35,928 bases of DNA from Sporichthyaceae bacterium (GCA_036493475.1 DASXPS010000013.1:1-35928); one strand, 5' to 3'; shown: positions 7,559-16,990, numbered from the stretch's first letter. Numbers and translations are program-made. The notes: generated by a model from the sequence alone, not told the origin.

Positions 7559-10498
7559 GTGGCGACGATCGATCTGCCGATGCCGATGCCGGTGCGGGTG
7601 GAACGTCGGCGTGCGGCCGGGACCACGGGCTGGCAGGCCGACCTGCTCGCCGTGGCCGGGGACGTCCGCCTGGACGAGGGGGCGCGGGCGGCGTACGCCA
7701 CGGACTCCTCCAACTACCGGCAGGTGCCGCTGGCGGTGGTCACCCCGCGCACCGTCGCGGAGGCGGTCGCGGTGATCGAGGTCTGCCATCGGCACCGTGT
7801 TCCGTTGCTCTCCCGTGGCGGCGGTACCAGCCTGGCCGGGCAGACCACCAACGCCGCGGTGGTGCTGGACTGGACCAAGCACTGCAACCGGCTGGTGTCC
7901 ACCGACGCCGATGCCCGCACCTGTGTGGTGGAACCGGGAATCGCGTTGGACGACCTGAACCGAGCGTTGGCCCCGCACCGGCTGATGTTCGGACCGCGTC
8001 CGTCCACCCACCGCTCCTGCACGCTCGGCGGGATGATCGGCAACAACTCCTGCGGCGCCACCGCGCAGGCCTACGGCAAGACCGTGGACAACGTGCGCCG
8101 GCTCGAGGTGCTCACCGTCGACGGCGCGCGGTTCTGGGCCGGTCCCACCGACGAGGCGGCGTACACGGCTCTGGTCGACCGCGACGACCGGGTCGCCGAT
8201 ATTTACCGCACGCTGCGCGAGTTGGGCGAGGAGAACCGCGACGAGATCCGCGCCCGCTACCCGGACATCCCGCGCCGGGTTTCCGGCTACAACCTCGACT
8301 CGCTGCTGCCCGAACGCGGCTTCGACATTGCCCGCGCGCTGGTCGGCTCCGAGGGCACGTTGGTCACCGTGTTGCACGCCGAACTGGACCTGGTGCCGGT
8401 GCCCGAGGCCAAGGCTTTGGTGGTGTTGGGCTACCCGGACATCGCCACCGCGGCGGACGCGGTGCCCGCGGTTCTCCGGCACGACCCGTGGCAACTGGAG
8501 GGCATGGACGACATCCTGGTCAACCTCGACCGGGAGCTGGGCGTGGCCGAGGACGCCATCCAAGGGCTGCCCACCGGCGGCGGTTGGCTGATGGTGCAGT
8601 TCATCGGCGAGGACCAGGACGAGGCCGATCGCAAGGCGCAGTCCCTGCTCGACGCCATGCGCGCACGCGACCCAGCGCCGCACTGCTCGCTGATCGACGA
8701 CCCGGCCAAGGAAGCGCGCCTGCAGGATGTGCGTGAGGCCGGGTTGGGCTCCACCGCGCACCCACCCCAGCAGCACGAGACGTGGGAGGGCTGGGAGGAC
8801 TCCGCGGTCCCACCCGAACACCTGGGCGAGTACCTGCGGCAGCTGCGCGCGCTGATGAACAAATTCGGTTATCCCACCGGGGAAACCTCGTTGTACGGCC
8901 ACTTCGGCCAGGGCTGCGTGCACACCCGCATCCCGTTCGAGTTGCGCACCGCGGACGGCATCGCGCGCTACCGCGCATTCGTCGAGCAGGCGGCCGGGTT
9001 GGTGATTGCTCACGGGGGGTCGCTTTCCGGCGAGCACGGGGACGGGCAGTCCCGCGGAGAGCTGCTCATTCGCATGTTCGGTGCGCAGATTGTCTCCGCC
9101 TTCGGGCAACTGAAAAAGCTGTTCGACCCGGACAACCTGATGAACCCCGGCAAGGTCGTGCACGCCAACCCGCTGGATTCACACTTGCGCCTGGGCACCG
9201 ACTTCGCACCCGAGGAACCCAAGACCTTCTTCGCCTTCCCGGACGACGACAACAAGTTCAGCAAGGTCGCCCGCCGTTGTGTGGGCGTCGGCAACTGCCG
9301 CAACAGCAGCAGCGACGAGCAGGTGATGTGCCCGTCGTACATGGTCACCCGCGAGGAGGAGCACTCCACCCGCGGTCGCGCCCGACTGCTGTTCGAAATG
9401 ATCCGCGGCGAGACCATTACCGACGGCTGGCGGTCGACCGAGGTACGCGACGCATTGGACCTTTGCCTTGCCTGTAAGGGATGTAAGTCCGATTGCCCGG
9501 TGAACGTGGACATGGCCACCTACAAGGCCGAGTTCCTCGCCCACCACTACGCCGGGCGGGTGCGGCCCGCCGCGCACTACTCCATGGGCTGGCTGCCGGT
9601 GTGGGCGCGGATGGCCGCGGTCGCACCGGGTCCACTGAACGCCGCGCTCAAGGTGCCGCCATTGGCCGCGGCCGCAAAGCGCCTGGGCGGCGTCGCACCG
9701 CAACGCGAGTTGCCCGCCTTCGCCCCGCAGCGGTTCACCGACTGGTGGCAGTCCCGGCCCAAGACGGGGAACAAGGCCCCGCGCGGGCGGGTGCTGTTGT
9801 GGCCGGACACGTTCACCAACTCCTTCTCCCCGGAAGTCGGCCGCTCCGCGGTAAATGTGCTCACAGACGCGGGATTCCAGGTAGTGGTGCCCACCCAACC
9901 GCTGTGCTGTGGGCTGACCTGGATCTCCACCGGGCAACTGCGCATCGCCCGTCGGGTGCTGCGCCGCACGGTCGCGGCACTGCGTCCGTACCTGCGCGCC
10001 GGGGTCCCGGTGGTCGGCCTGGAACCCTCATGTACTGCGGTGTTCCGCTCCGACGGCACGGACCTGCTGCCCGGCGATGAGGATATGCGCCGGTTGTCGC
10101 TGCAGACCCGCACGCTGGCCGAGTTGCTTCTCGAACGCGCGCCGGAGTGGCACCCGCCGCTACGCGGCGGGGAGGCGATCATCCAGACCCACTGCCACCA
10201 GCACGCGGTGCTGAGCACGAACGCCGACGACGAACTTCTCGAGCGGGCCGGGGTCTCCGCGGAGCGGCTGGGGTCGGGATGTTGTGGCCTGGCGGGCAAC
10301 TTCGGCTTCGAGAAGGGGCACTACGAGGTGTCCATGGCCGCCGCCGAACGCGTGCTGCTGCCCCGGCTGCGCAACGCCCCGCCGACCACGACGGTGCTGG
10401 CCGACGGCTTCAGTTGCCGCACCCAGATTCAGCAGGGCACGGACGGATCGCGCCGGGCCGTGCACCTGGCCCAACTGTTGGCCGGTGATCTGCCGTGA
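7559..10498 (+). CDS. FAD-linked and Fe-S 2-hydroxyacid dehydrogenase (YdiJ-like)
   Basis: About 979 residues joining a vanillyl-alcohol-oxidase-type flavin half to a GlpC-like iron-sulfur half. The FAD-binding domain (about 45-260) has VTPRTVAEAV, SRGGGTSLAGQ and GGMIGNNSCGATAQAYGK. The FAD-oxidase C domain (to about 540) ends in GEHGDGQSRGEL and MNPGKV. Two Fe-S cysteine clusters follow, CVGVGNC and CLACKGCKSDCP. Two cysteine-rich CCG domains close the protein (PLCCGLTW, GSGCCGLAGNFG). E. coli YdiJ, with the same order and length, oxidises D-2-hydroxyglutarate, so a D-2-hydroxyacid is the likely substrate with electrons passed to the respiratory chain. Tandem TTG, GTG, GTG candidates exist; GTG 7559 has the best spacing from GGGGG. 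It overlaps the next gene. Confidence 0.88.
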   Translation: MATIDLPMPMPVRVERRRAAGTTGWQADLLAVAGDVRLDEGARAAYATDSSNYRQVPLAVVTPRTVAEAVAVIEVCHRHRVPLLSRGGGTSLAGQTTNAAVVLDWTKHCNRLVSTDADARTCVVEPGIALDDLNRALAPHRLMFGPRPSTHRSCTLGGMIGNNSCGATAQAYGKTVDNVRRLEVLTVDGARFWAGPTDEAAYTALVDRDDRVADIYRTLRELGEENRDEIRARYPDIPRRVSGYNLDSLLPERGFDIARALVGSEGTLVTVLHAELDLVPVPEAKALVVLGYPDIATAADAVPAVLRHDPWQLEGMDDILVNLDRELGVAEDAIQGLPTGGGWLMVQFIGEDQDEADRKAQSLLDAMRARDPAPHCSLIDDPAKEARLQDVREAGLGSTAHPPQQHETWEGWEDSAVPPEHLGEYLRQLRALMNKFGYPTGETSLYGHFGQGCVHTRIPFELRTADGIARYRAFVEQAAGLVIAHGGSLSGEHGDGQSRGELLIRMFGAQIVSAFGQLKKLFDPDNLMNPGKVVHANPLDSHLRLGTDFAPEEPKTFFAFPDDDNKFSKVARRCVGVGNCRNSSSDEQVMCPSYMVTREEEHSTRGRARLLFEMIRGETITDGWRSTEVRDALDLCLACKGCKSDCPVNVDMATYKAEFLAHHYAGRVRPAAHYSMGWLPVWARMAAVAPGPLNAALKVPPLAAAAKRLGGVAPQRELPAFAPQRFTDWWQSRPKTGNKAPRGRVLLWPDTFTNSFSPEVGRSAVNVLTDAGFQVVVPTQPLCCGLTWISTGQLRIARRVLRRTVAALRPYLRAGVPVVGLEPSCTAVFRSDGTDLLPGDEDMRRLSLQTRTLAELLLERAPEWHPPLRGGEAIIQTHCHQHAVLSTNADDELLERAGVSAERLGSGCCGLAGNFGFEKGHYEVSMAAAERVLLPRLRNAPPTTTVLADGFSCRTQIQQGTDGSRRAVHLAQLLAGDLP

Positions 10499-11589
10499 CC
10501 GTGTTCGTGGACTGCGTGCAGGCCGCTGCCTACACGGTGTCCACCGACGCACCCGAAGCCGACGGCACGCTGTCCTGGGACTCCACGACGATCGTGATCG
10601 TCGAGGTGCGGGCCGCCGGGGTGACCGGCATCGGTTGGACCTACGGCTCTGCGGCGTGCGTGCGCATCGTGGAAGACACCTTGCGTTCGGTGGTGGTCGG
10701 CCGCCCCGCGATGGACATCGGTGCGGCCTGGGCCGCGATGGCCGTGCAGCTACGCAACGTCGGCCGACCGGGTGCCGGCGGCATGGCGCTGTCCGCGGTC
10801 GATTGCGCGTTGTGGGATCTCAAGGCCCGCCTGCTCGGGCTGCCGCTACACGCGCTGCTCGGGGCCGTGCATTCCGACGTGCAGGTCTACGGCAGTGGCG
10901 GATTCACCAACCAGGACTCCGCTCAACTCACCGACCAACTGCAGGGCTGGTTGGACCGCGGCATGAACCGCGTGAAGATCAAAATCGCGGAGTCGTGGGG
11001 CGGCGCGGAAGCACGCGACCTGGAACGGGTCACGTTGGTCCGCACGGTGGTCGGGCCGGACGTCGAGGTGTTCGTCGATGCCAACGGCGGTTACACCGTC
11101 GCGCAGGCCGTTCGGGTGGCGCGCAAGCTCGAGAAACTCGACGTGCGCTGGTTCGAGGAACCGGTGTCCAGCGAGGACGTCGCGGGTCTGCGCTTCGTCC
11201 GCGACCACACCGACATCGAGATCGCGGCCGGCGAGTACGGGCACAGCCTCGCCGATCTGGCCCGCCTGTGCGAGGCCAGTGCCGTGGGTTGTCTGCAGAT
11301 CGACGTGACCCGCTGTGGTGGCATCACCGAGTTCGTCCGCGCGGCCGCCATGGCCGCCGCACACGGCCTGCAGGTGTCCGGACACTGCGCGCCACACCTG
11401 CACGCCGCGGTGCTCGCCGCGACCCCCAACGCCCGGCACCTGGAGTGGTTCCACGACCACGTCCGCATCGAGGACCGGCTGTTCGAGGGCACCCTGCAAC
11501 CACGTGACGGTGCTCTGGTGCTGCCCGCCGACCGGCCGGGGCACGGGCTGACCAGACGCGGTATCGAGCAGGAACGCCGCGTGGCCTGA
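10495..11589 (+). CDS. Enolase-superfamily (mandelate racemase/MLE) dehydratase or racemase
   Basis: 364 residues. An N-terminal capping domain is followed by the barrel with K161-x-K163 (VKIKI), metal ligands D195 (FVDANGGY), E221 (WFEEP) and E247 (AAGEY), then D270 (QIDVTRCGG) and H301 (GHCAPHLHAA). These are the lysine pair, three metal ligands and Asp-His dyad of the mandelate racemase subgroup, so base catalysis from both faces is possible. Known members dehydrate sugar acids or racemise alpha-hydroxyacids. The GTG start overlaps the TGA of the flavin/Fe-S dehydrogenase, which implies coupled translation and a linked 2-hydroxyacid or sugar-acid substrate. The exact acid cannot be told from sequence. 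Confidence 0.85.
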   Translation: MTVFVDCVQAAAYTVSTDAPEADGTLSWDSTTIVIVEVRAAGVTGIGWTYGSAACVRIVEDTLRSVVVGRPAMDIGAAWAAMAVQLRNVGRPGAGGMALSAVDCALWDLKARLLGLPLHALLGAVHSDVQVYGSGGFTNQDSAQLTDQLQGWLDRGMNRVKIKIAESWGGAEARDLERVTLVRTVVGPDVEVFVDANGGYTVAQAVRVARKLEKLDVRWFEEPVSSEDVAGLRFVRDHTDIEIAAGEYGHSLADLARLCEASAVGCLQIDVTRCGGITEFVRAAAMAAAHGLQVSGHCAPHLHAAVLAATPNARHLEWFHDHVRIEDRLFEGTLQPRDGALVLPADRPGHGLTRRGIEQERRVA

Positions 11590-11745
11590 GCCCCACGTGA
11601 CGTGAGCCGAATGTGTGCGCCCCACGACTGGGGGTAACCGGGCCATATCGAGCGGCACAGGCCCATGTTGACGCTGTGGTTGGCCTGATTACGCAAATGT
11701 TCCGGCCGCGGGACGAAAAGCGACTTCCGCATCGGGATAACGCTG

Positions 11746-12555
11746 ATGGGCCGGGTGCAAGTCCTGAGTATGCGAACTGCTCAGTACCTGGACCTGACGG
11801 CCGACGAACTGGTGTTGTTCCGCGCGCTGCGGGCTACCGACGACGGCCGCGAACGCGAGCGTATCCAGGAGGAACTCGTCCGCCGGCACAACGGCCTGGT
11901 GCGCTGGCTCGCTGCCAAATACAACAACCCGGCCGTGGAGTTCTCGGACCTGGTGCAGGTCGGCTACCTGGGGCTGGTGCAGGCGATCAGGCGGTTCGAC
12001 CCGGATCGGGGCTCGGACTTCATCAGCTTCGCCCGCCCGACCGTGCAGGGCGAGATTCGCCGCTACTTCCGCGACAAGCGTCGCTGGATCCGGCTGCCGC
12101 GCAAGCTGCAGGACACCAAGCTGGCGCTGCGTCAGGCCACCGAGGAGCTGACGCACCAACTGGGTCGTGGTCCCACCGTTGCCGAGCTGGCCGCGCACCT
12201 GAAGGTGGACGAGGAGCTGGTGCTGGAGGTGATGACCGTCGACGACGCCTACTCCCCGCACTCGCTGGACGCCGCGCTCGGCGAGAACGAATCCGACCCC
12301 GGCACCCTGGCGGACACCCTGGGCGCCCTGGACACGCAGATGGACGTGGTCGTCGACCGGATGTCGGTGCGGCCGTTGCTGGCGGCGCTGCCCGAGCGCG
12401 ACCGGCGCATCCTGCACCTGCGCTTCTTCGAGGACATGACGCAGGGTCAGATTGCCGAAGTCGTGGGGCTTTCCCAGATGCACGTGTCGCGACTGCTGAC
12501 CCGCATCCTCAATGAATTGCGCCACGGGGTGATGTCCGAGGTGCATTCGGCGTGA
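11746..12555 (+). CDS. RNA polymerase sigma factor, SigB/SigF/SigG subfamily
   Basis: About 269 residues of a group 3 sigma-70 factor. Region 2 shows RRHNGLVRWLAAKYNNPAVE then FSDLVQVGYLGLVQAIRRFDP and FISFARPTVQGEIRRYFRDK. Region 3 shows WIRLPRKLQDTKLALRQA and LGRGPTVAELA. Region 4 has LPERDRRILHLRFFEDMTQGQIAEVVGLSQMHVSR as its helix-turn-helix. This class is normally held by an RsbW-type anti-sigma and released by STAS anti-anti-sigma factors. No RsbW is in the window, but two STAS proteins are (16991 and 21326). Alternative starts exist at 11770. A GGGTAA at 11632-11637 with GTGT 15 bases upstream may be an autoregulatory promoter. Confidence 0.88.
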   Translation: MGRVQVLSMRTAQYLDLTADELVLFRALRATDDGRERERIQEELVRRHNGLVRWLAAKYNNPAVEFSDLVQVGYLGLVQAIRRFDPDRGSDFISFARPTVQGEIRRYFRDKRRWIRLPRKLQDTKLALRQATEELTHQLGRGPTVAELAAHLKVDEELVLEVMTVDDAYSPHSLDAALGENESDPGTLADTLGALDTQMDVVVDRMSVRPLLAALPERDRRILHLRFFEDMTQGQIAEVVGLSQMHVSRLLTRILNELRHGVMSEVHSA

Positions 12556-12558
12556 TGC

Positions 12559-13545
12559 TCAGGCCGGGGTACGTAAATTCCGCAGTGTGGTGAGGGGCGG
12601 GTGCCCATAGGTAGCGCGGTATGCGGCCGCGAAGCGACCGGCGTTGCCGAAGCCCCAGCGCTTGGCGATGGATCCGACCGTCTCCTTGGCATCACCGCTC
12701 TGCAACTCGGCGTGCGCACAGGCCAATCGAACGTCGCGCAGGTAGGCCATCGGCGTGGTGTTCAACTGGCGACGAAACGCCAACTGCACCGCGCGCACGG
12801 TGACGCAGGCGGCATCCGCGATGTCATCGATGCAGATGTCGGCAGCGGGGGAGGACTCAATGAAGGCGATGGCCCGACGAAGCGTTTCGGAGTATCCGTC
12901 CCGCTCGCTGCGAACGATCGCCGGCATGTCGCCGTCCGTTCGCGACCACAACGCGAGCGTGGTCGCGACCAGCAGTCGCTCCAGCGCATCAACCACCACG
13001 GCCGCGGGTATCGGTCCGTCGCTCGTCACGGTCTTGCGGATGTGGTGATACGCCCGCGACCAGGCTTGTGCCGCGTCGTCGGAGGGTGCGGTGGCCGGCA
13101 GCGGGGGCAGTGTGGCGGCGGCGCCCGCGGTGACCTCGGAGAGCAGCGCCGGACGGATGACCGCCAGGTCCAACTGCGGATCCTCGAGTTTGATGCGCAA
13201 TCGCTGACCCGGCCCGAGCAGGTACATCTGGCCGGGCCCGAAAACCTGCGCCTGACCATCCGTCAGCACCGTGATCCGTCCTGCCTCCAGGCGGCCGACG
13301 TGCCAGGCGCCGAGTGGGTCAACGCTCAGCTCACAGTTGGTGCGGGAACTGATGCGATCCAGCCGGGCATTGTGCAGCGCAACCTGGGTGATGCGCATCC
13401 ACTGCGGCTCACCCTGGCAACGCAGATGAACCCGGGCGTACTCTCGACCGATCAACGCGGCCAGCGCGGACGGTCCCTCGGCTCGCTGTACGCGCACACG
13501 TTCGGGAACGGGAGGTGGGCGGTCGGCTACAAATAGAGCGGCCAT
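12559..13545 (-). CDS. AraC-family transcriptional regulator
   Basis: 328 residues. The N-terminal part (about 30-180) is a cupin-like sensor of the AraC-binding-like type, with SVDPLGAWHVGRLEAG and GPGQMYLLGPGQ. The last 100 residues form two helix-turn-helix motifs, DICIDDIADAACVTVRAVQLAFRRQL and a second with VGSIAKRWGFGNAGRFAAAYRATYG. I choose the ATG at 13545 because AGGAAG precedes it at suitable spacing; an ATG six codons earlier has no ribosome site. It is convergent with the sigma gene, with only three bases between stops, and divergent from the ANTAR gene across 115 bases. Ligand and targets are unknown. Confidence 0.88.
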   Translation of the reverse strand: MAALFVADRPPPVPERVRVQRAEGPSALAALIGREYARVHLRCQGEPQWMRITQVALHNARLDRISSRTNCELSVDPLGAWHVGRLEAGRITVLTDGQAQVFGPGQMYLLGPGQRLRIKLEDPQLDLAVIRPALLSEVTAGAAATLPPLPATAPSDDAAQAWSRAYHHIRKTVTSDGPIPAAVVVDALERLLVATTLALWSRTDGDMPAIVRSERDGYSETLRRAIAFIESSPAADICIDDIADAACVTVRAVQLAFRRQLNTTPMAYLRDVRLACAHAELQSGDAKETVGSIAKRWGFGNAGRFAAAYRATYGHPPLTTLRNLRTPA

Positions 13546-13617
13546 GGCGGCACTTCCTGGCATGCGACAAACAGGCAGCCGCGCCTTGACCGGTAAACGT
13601 CACGATAACCGTTTTGC

Positions 13618-13641
13618 GGTTGCCGTGCGATCCCCGGGTAG
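13618..13641 (+). promoter_or_regulatory. Candidate SigB/SigF-type promoter for ANTAR-CheB-CheR
   Basis: GGTT at 13618-13621, 14 bases, then GGGTAG at 13636-13641, fitting the actinobacterial SigB-type pattern GNNT-N14-16-GGGTA. Predicted start near 13648 just precedes the GGGAGG ribosome site at 13651-13656. Based on pattern only. Confidence 0.45.
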
Positions 13642-13660
13642 TTCGACCGAGGGAGGCGAG

Positions 13661-14047
13661 ATGACTCAGGAGACGGACCGGCTACTGGAAGCGATGCGCA
13701 CCCGGTTGGCGGGCATCGCAAGCTCGCTGGACGACCTCGAACAGCGCCGAGCGGTGGTGATGGGCGCGGCCGCCGCGCAGGGCGATCGGGTATCGGCGTA
13801 CAGCCGTGTCGACGGGTTGCGCACCCGGCTGGAGGAGGCCGAGGCAGAGCTGGATGGTTTGCGGATCGCCATGGCCAACCGCGGCGTGATCGAACGCGCC
13901 AAGGGGATGCTCATGGTGCGGTTGTCGGTGGACGAGGACGCCGCATTCGAGCATCTCCGGGAGGCCTCCATGCGGCTCAACCGGCGGGTGGCCGACGTCG
14001 CGGCCGATGTGGTGAGCAGCCGCGCCGGGGCAGACGTGATGTCGTGA
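13661..14047 (+). CDS. ANTAR-domain protein
   Basis: 128 residues. The first half (about 5-65) is a predicted coiled coil with heptad-like leucines and charged residues. The second half is an ANTAR domain (about 68-122) with the hallmark ANRGVIERAKGMLMVRLSVDEDAAFEHLREASMRLNR split over three short helices. ANTAR proteins bind paired RNA hairpins and prevent transcription termination. This one has no GAF, PAS or receiver domain, so any signal must come by the coiled coil or a partner. The ATG at 13661 is preceded by GGGAGG; upstream frame is non-coding. It lies 49 bases before the CheB gene, which suggests a shared signalling unit. Confidence 0.85.
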   Translation: MTQETDRLLEAMRTRLAGIASSLDDLEQRRAVVMGAAAAQGDRVSAYSRVDGLRTRLEEAEAELDGLRIAMANRGVIERAKGMLMVRLSVDEDAAFEHLREASMRLNRRVADVAADVVSSRAGADVMS

Positions 14048-14096
14048 GCGACGAGCTCACCAGAAGCACCGTTGGCCGTGCGGCAAGGGTAGGCCA

Positions 14097-15095
14097 ATGA
14101 GCGAGGCCGACCGGGTCGTGGTGGTCGGCGCCTCCGCCGGGGGCGTGGAGGTGCTGCGGGAGTTCTTTGGGCACCTGCCCGCCGATCTGTGCGCCTGCGT
14201 GTGCGTGGTGCTGCACATCCCGCCCGACGCGCCCAGCGCGCTGGCCCCGATTCTGAGCCGGGTATGTCCGCTGCAGGTACGATCCGCGGCTCCCGAGATG
14301 CCGCTGACCGCCGGCACGGTAGTGGTCGCGGTGGCCGACCATCACCTGTTGGTCGGCCCCACCCGGGTGGGCCTGAGTTCGGGCCCGCGGGAGAACGGTT
14401 ACCGCCCCGCGGTGGATGTGTTGTTCCGCAGCGCGGCACGGTGGTGGGGCCCGCGGACCGTCGCTGTGGTGCTGTCCGGGGCGTTGGACGACGGCGCTGC
14501 GGGCGCGCACGCGGTGGCCGCCCGGGGCGGCGTGGTGCTGGTGCAGGACCCAAAGACGGCGATGTATTCGGGGATGCCGTCGGCGGCTCGGGCGGCCGTC
14601 CCGGACTCGGTGGCGGCAACCCCCGAGCAATTGGCGGCAGCGGTGGTCGAGCTGTGCAAGCAGCCCGTGGATGAGGCGGCCGTGCCGCCGCTGGATCCGG
14701 TCCTGTTGGTGGAGACGGGGGTGGCCGAGTTGGACGAGGACGCTCATGCCGATCCTGATCGACCCGGCCGTCCGGCCGGCGTTGCCTGCCCGGACTGCCA
14801 GGGCGCGATGTTCGAGATTCAAGAGGGCACCTTGATCCGCTATCGGTGCCGGGTGGGGCACGCCTGGTCCCCGGAGACCCTGCTGGTCGAGCAGGTTTCC
14901 GCGGTCGAGGCGGCGCTGTGGTCGGCGATCCGCTCACTGGAGGAGCGGGCCGCGGTGCTCCGCAAACTCAGCCACCGCGACGGCGGCACGTTCCAACGGG
15001 CGCATCAGCAACGAGCGGCCGAGGCGGACGCCTCGGCGGCGGTGATCCGCGGGCTGCTGCGGGAGGGGCGGGTCGGGCCGGCGGTCGCCACCTGA
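14097..15095 (+). CDS. CheB-type methylesterase without receiver domain
   Basis: 332 residues. The methylesterase domain fills residues 5-190. Its catalytic triad can be read as S13 (GASAGG), H40 (VVLHIP) and D132 (LSGALDDGAAG), and MYSGMPSAA is the usual late motif. CheB normally removes methyl groups from glutamates of chemoreceptors and is switched on by its N-terminal receiver; here the receiver is absent. A C-terminal extension carries C231-x2-C234, C251 and H255, a possible zinc-binding knuckle, then a helical tail. It is followed 26 bases later by the CheR gene. No receptor, CheA or CheW gene is in the window, so control of something other than motility is likely. Confidence 0.87.
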   Translation: MSEADRVVVVGASAGGVEVLREFFGHLPADLCACVCVVLHIPPDAPSALAPILSRVCPLQVRSAAPEMPLTAGTVVVAVADHHLLVGPTRVGLSSGPRENGYRPAVDVLFRSAARWWGPRTVAVVLSGALDDGAAGAHAVAARGGVVLVQDPKTAMYSGMPSAARAAVPDSVAATPEQLAAAVVELCKQPVDEAAVPPLDPVLLVETGVAELDEDAHADPDRPGRPAGVACPDCQGAMFEIQEGTLIRYRCRVGHAWSPETLLVEQVSAVEAALWSAIRSLEERAAVLRKLSHRDGGTFQRAHQQRAAEADASAAVIRGLLREGRVGPAVAT

Positions 15096-15121
15096 GCGCG
15101 CCGGGGGGGTAACGTGCCGGC

Positions 15122-16990
15122 ATGTCCGAGGAGTCCCGGGAGTTCGAGGAACTGCTGGAGTTCCTACGCGACGCCCGTGGCTTCGACTTCACCGGCTACA
15201 AGCGGCCGAGCCTCATGCGGCGGGTTACCCGTCGCATGGAGCTCATCGGCAGCAAGGGCTACGCGGAGTACCAGGACCACCTGGCGATCAACCCCGACGA
15301 ATTCGGGGCCCTTTTCGACACGATTCTGATCAACGTCACCGGCTTCTTCCGGGACCAGGACGCATGGTCCCATCTTGGCTCCACGTTGCTGCCGGAGCTG
15401 CTGGCGAACCAACCGAACGACTCTCCGATCCGGGTGTGGAGTGCCGGCTGCGCGACCGGTGAGGAGGCCTACTCGGTCGCCATGGTGCTCGCCGAGGCAC
15501 TGAGCCCGGACGCCTTTCGCCAGCGGGTGAAGATCTACGCCACCGACATTGACGAGGGCGCCCTGGCGGTGGCCCGCACGGCCGCCTACGGCGAACGCGA
15601 GATGCGCCCCGTGCCGCCGGACCTGCGCGAACGCTATTTCGATCAGGCGGGCGGTAATCGGTGGGCGTTCCGTCCGGACTTCCGCCGCTGCGTGATTTTC
15701 GGCCGCAACGAGCTGGTTTCCGATGCGCCGATCAGTCGCGTCGACCTGCTGGTTTGCCGCAACACGTTGATGTACTTCAACGCCGAGACGCAGGCGAAGG
15801 TGCTGGACCGGTTCCATTTCGCGCTGCGGCCCGACGGCGTGCTCTTTCTCGGTAAGGCTGAGATGTTGCTCTCGCACAGCACGTTGTTCGGGCCGGTGGA
15901 TCTGCGCCGTCGCTTTTTCCGGCCGGTGCGGCGTGCGGGAGGTGGCGCCCCGGCGCTCACCTCGCGGGCGTTGCTGGAGCGGACGGCTCCGCTCGGGGTC
16001 GACCGGTTGCACCACCAGGCGATGATGGTCAGTCCGGTGGCCACGCTCTTGGTCGATGCGGACGGGGTGCTGGCCGGGATGAATCCCCGCGCGGAGTCGC
16101 TGTTCGGACTGGCCGCCCATGGCGTTGGCCGCCCGATGCGCGAGCTGGAAATCGCCTTCCGACCGGTGATGTTGAGCCCCGCCATCGATCAGGTGCTCGC
16201 CGAGCGCCGACCGGTTTGGTTGCGCGAGGTCGAATGGGACCGCTCCGCCGAGGACCACCGGGTGTTGGACCTACTGGTCGCGCCGCTGCTCGGCGGCAAC
16301 GGGGAGGGGATCGGGGTGTCCGTCATGGGGACTGACGTCACCCGGTACCGCGACCTGCAGAACGACCTGGAATCGGCCAACCGGCAACTGGAGACCGCCT
16401 ACGAGGAGCTGCAGTCCACGGTCGAAGAGCTGGAGACCACCAACGAGGAACTGCAGTCCACGGTCGAGGAACTCGAGACCACGAACGAGGAACTCCAGTC
16501 GACCAACGAGGAATTGGAGACGATGAACGAGGAGCAGCAGTCGACCAACGACGAGCTGCGCTCGATCAACGACGAACTGCGCGATCGCACCCAGGAACTG
16601 CACGACGCCGGCGAGTACACCGAGGCCATCTTGGCCAGCCTGCGCTCCGCGGTGATGGTGGTGGACCGGGAGTTCATCGTGCGCACCTGGAACGCCCGGG
16701 CCGAGGACTTCTGGGGGCTTCGGGCGGGTGAGGTCGTCGGCCGGCAGCTGCTGTCGCTGGACAGCGGACTACCGGTGGAGGCCATCAAGCCGATGATCCG
16801 CCGGTTGCTGCTCGACGAGTCGAGCGGGGAGCTGCGCATGGATGCGATGAACCGGCGCGGCCGCACGGTGGAGATCCGCGTGGTCGGCTCGGCGCTGCGC
16901 GAGGCGGGCGGCGAGCCGAGCGGGGTGGTGCTCGTGGTGGACGAACTGCCGACTTTGGACGAGGCGAGCAACGGCCCCGCCGAGGGCTGA
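15122..16990 (+). CDS. CheR-type methyltransferase with PAS domains and long coiled coil
   Basis: 622 residues. The CheR N-terminal helical domain (about 5-60) and SAM-dependent methyltransferase domain (about 65-280) show NVTGFFRD (71-78), VWSAGCATGEEAYS (105-118), YATDID and LLVCRNTLMYF. A PAS domain spans about 300-415. A coiled coil made of 14-residue repeats (about 415-500) and a second PAS domain (about 505-615) follow. CheB/CheR-PAS hybrids usually continue into a histidine kinase; this protein stops after the second PAS and has none. It should methylate glutamates on a partner, countered by the adjacent CheB. Its stop codon abuts that of the convergent STAS gene. A weak ribosome site precedes the ATG. 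Confidence 0.87.
   Translation: MSEESREFEELLEFLRDARGFDFTGYKRPSLMRRVTRRMELIGSKGYAEYQDHLAINPDEFGALFDTILINVTGFFRDQDAWSHLGSTLLPELLANQPNDSPIRVWSAGCATGEEAYSVAMVLAEALSPDAFRQRVKIYATDIDEGALAVARTAAYGEREMRPVPPDLRERYFDQAGGNRWAFRPDFRRCVIFGRNELVSDAPISRVDLLVCRNTLMYFNAETQAKVLDRFHFALRPDGVLFLGKAEMLLSHSTLFGPVDLRRRFFRPVRRAGGGAPALTSRALLERTAPLGVDRLHHQAMMVSPVATLLVDADGVLAGMNPRAESLFGLAAHGVGRPMRELEIAFRPVMLSPAIDQVLAERRPVWLREVEWDRSAEDHRVLDLLVAPLLGGNGEGIGVSVMGTDVTRYRDLQNDLESANRQLETAYEELQSTVEELETTNEELQSTVEELETTNEELQSTNEELETMNEEQQSTNDELRSINDELRDRTQELHDAGEYTEAILASLRSAVMVVDREFIVRTWNARAEDFWGLRAGEVVGRQLLSLDSGLPVEAIKPMIRRLLLDESSGELRMDAMNRRGRTVEIRVVGSALREAGGEPSGVVLVVDELPTLDEASNGPAEG
16406..16573 (+). repeat. Four 42-base in-frame repeats coding a coiled coil
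   Basis: Units start at 16406, 16448, 16490 and 16532, each coding a version of ELQSTxEELETxNE (14 residues, two heptads). The first two are nearly identical in protein but differ at synonymous sites, so the array is old and kept by selection. Such S-helix-like linkers are usual between PAS domains of CheB/CheR hybrids. Confidence 0.85.

Noticed and set aside
11668-11695. TTGACG followed by TACGCA as a housekeeping promoter of the sigma gene
   Set aside because: The -10 match is only two or three bases, so it is not supported.
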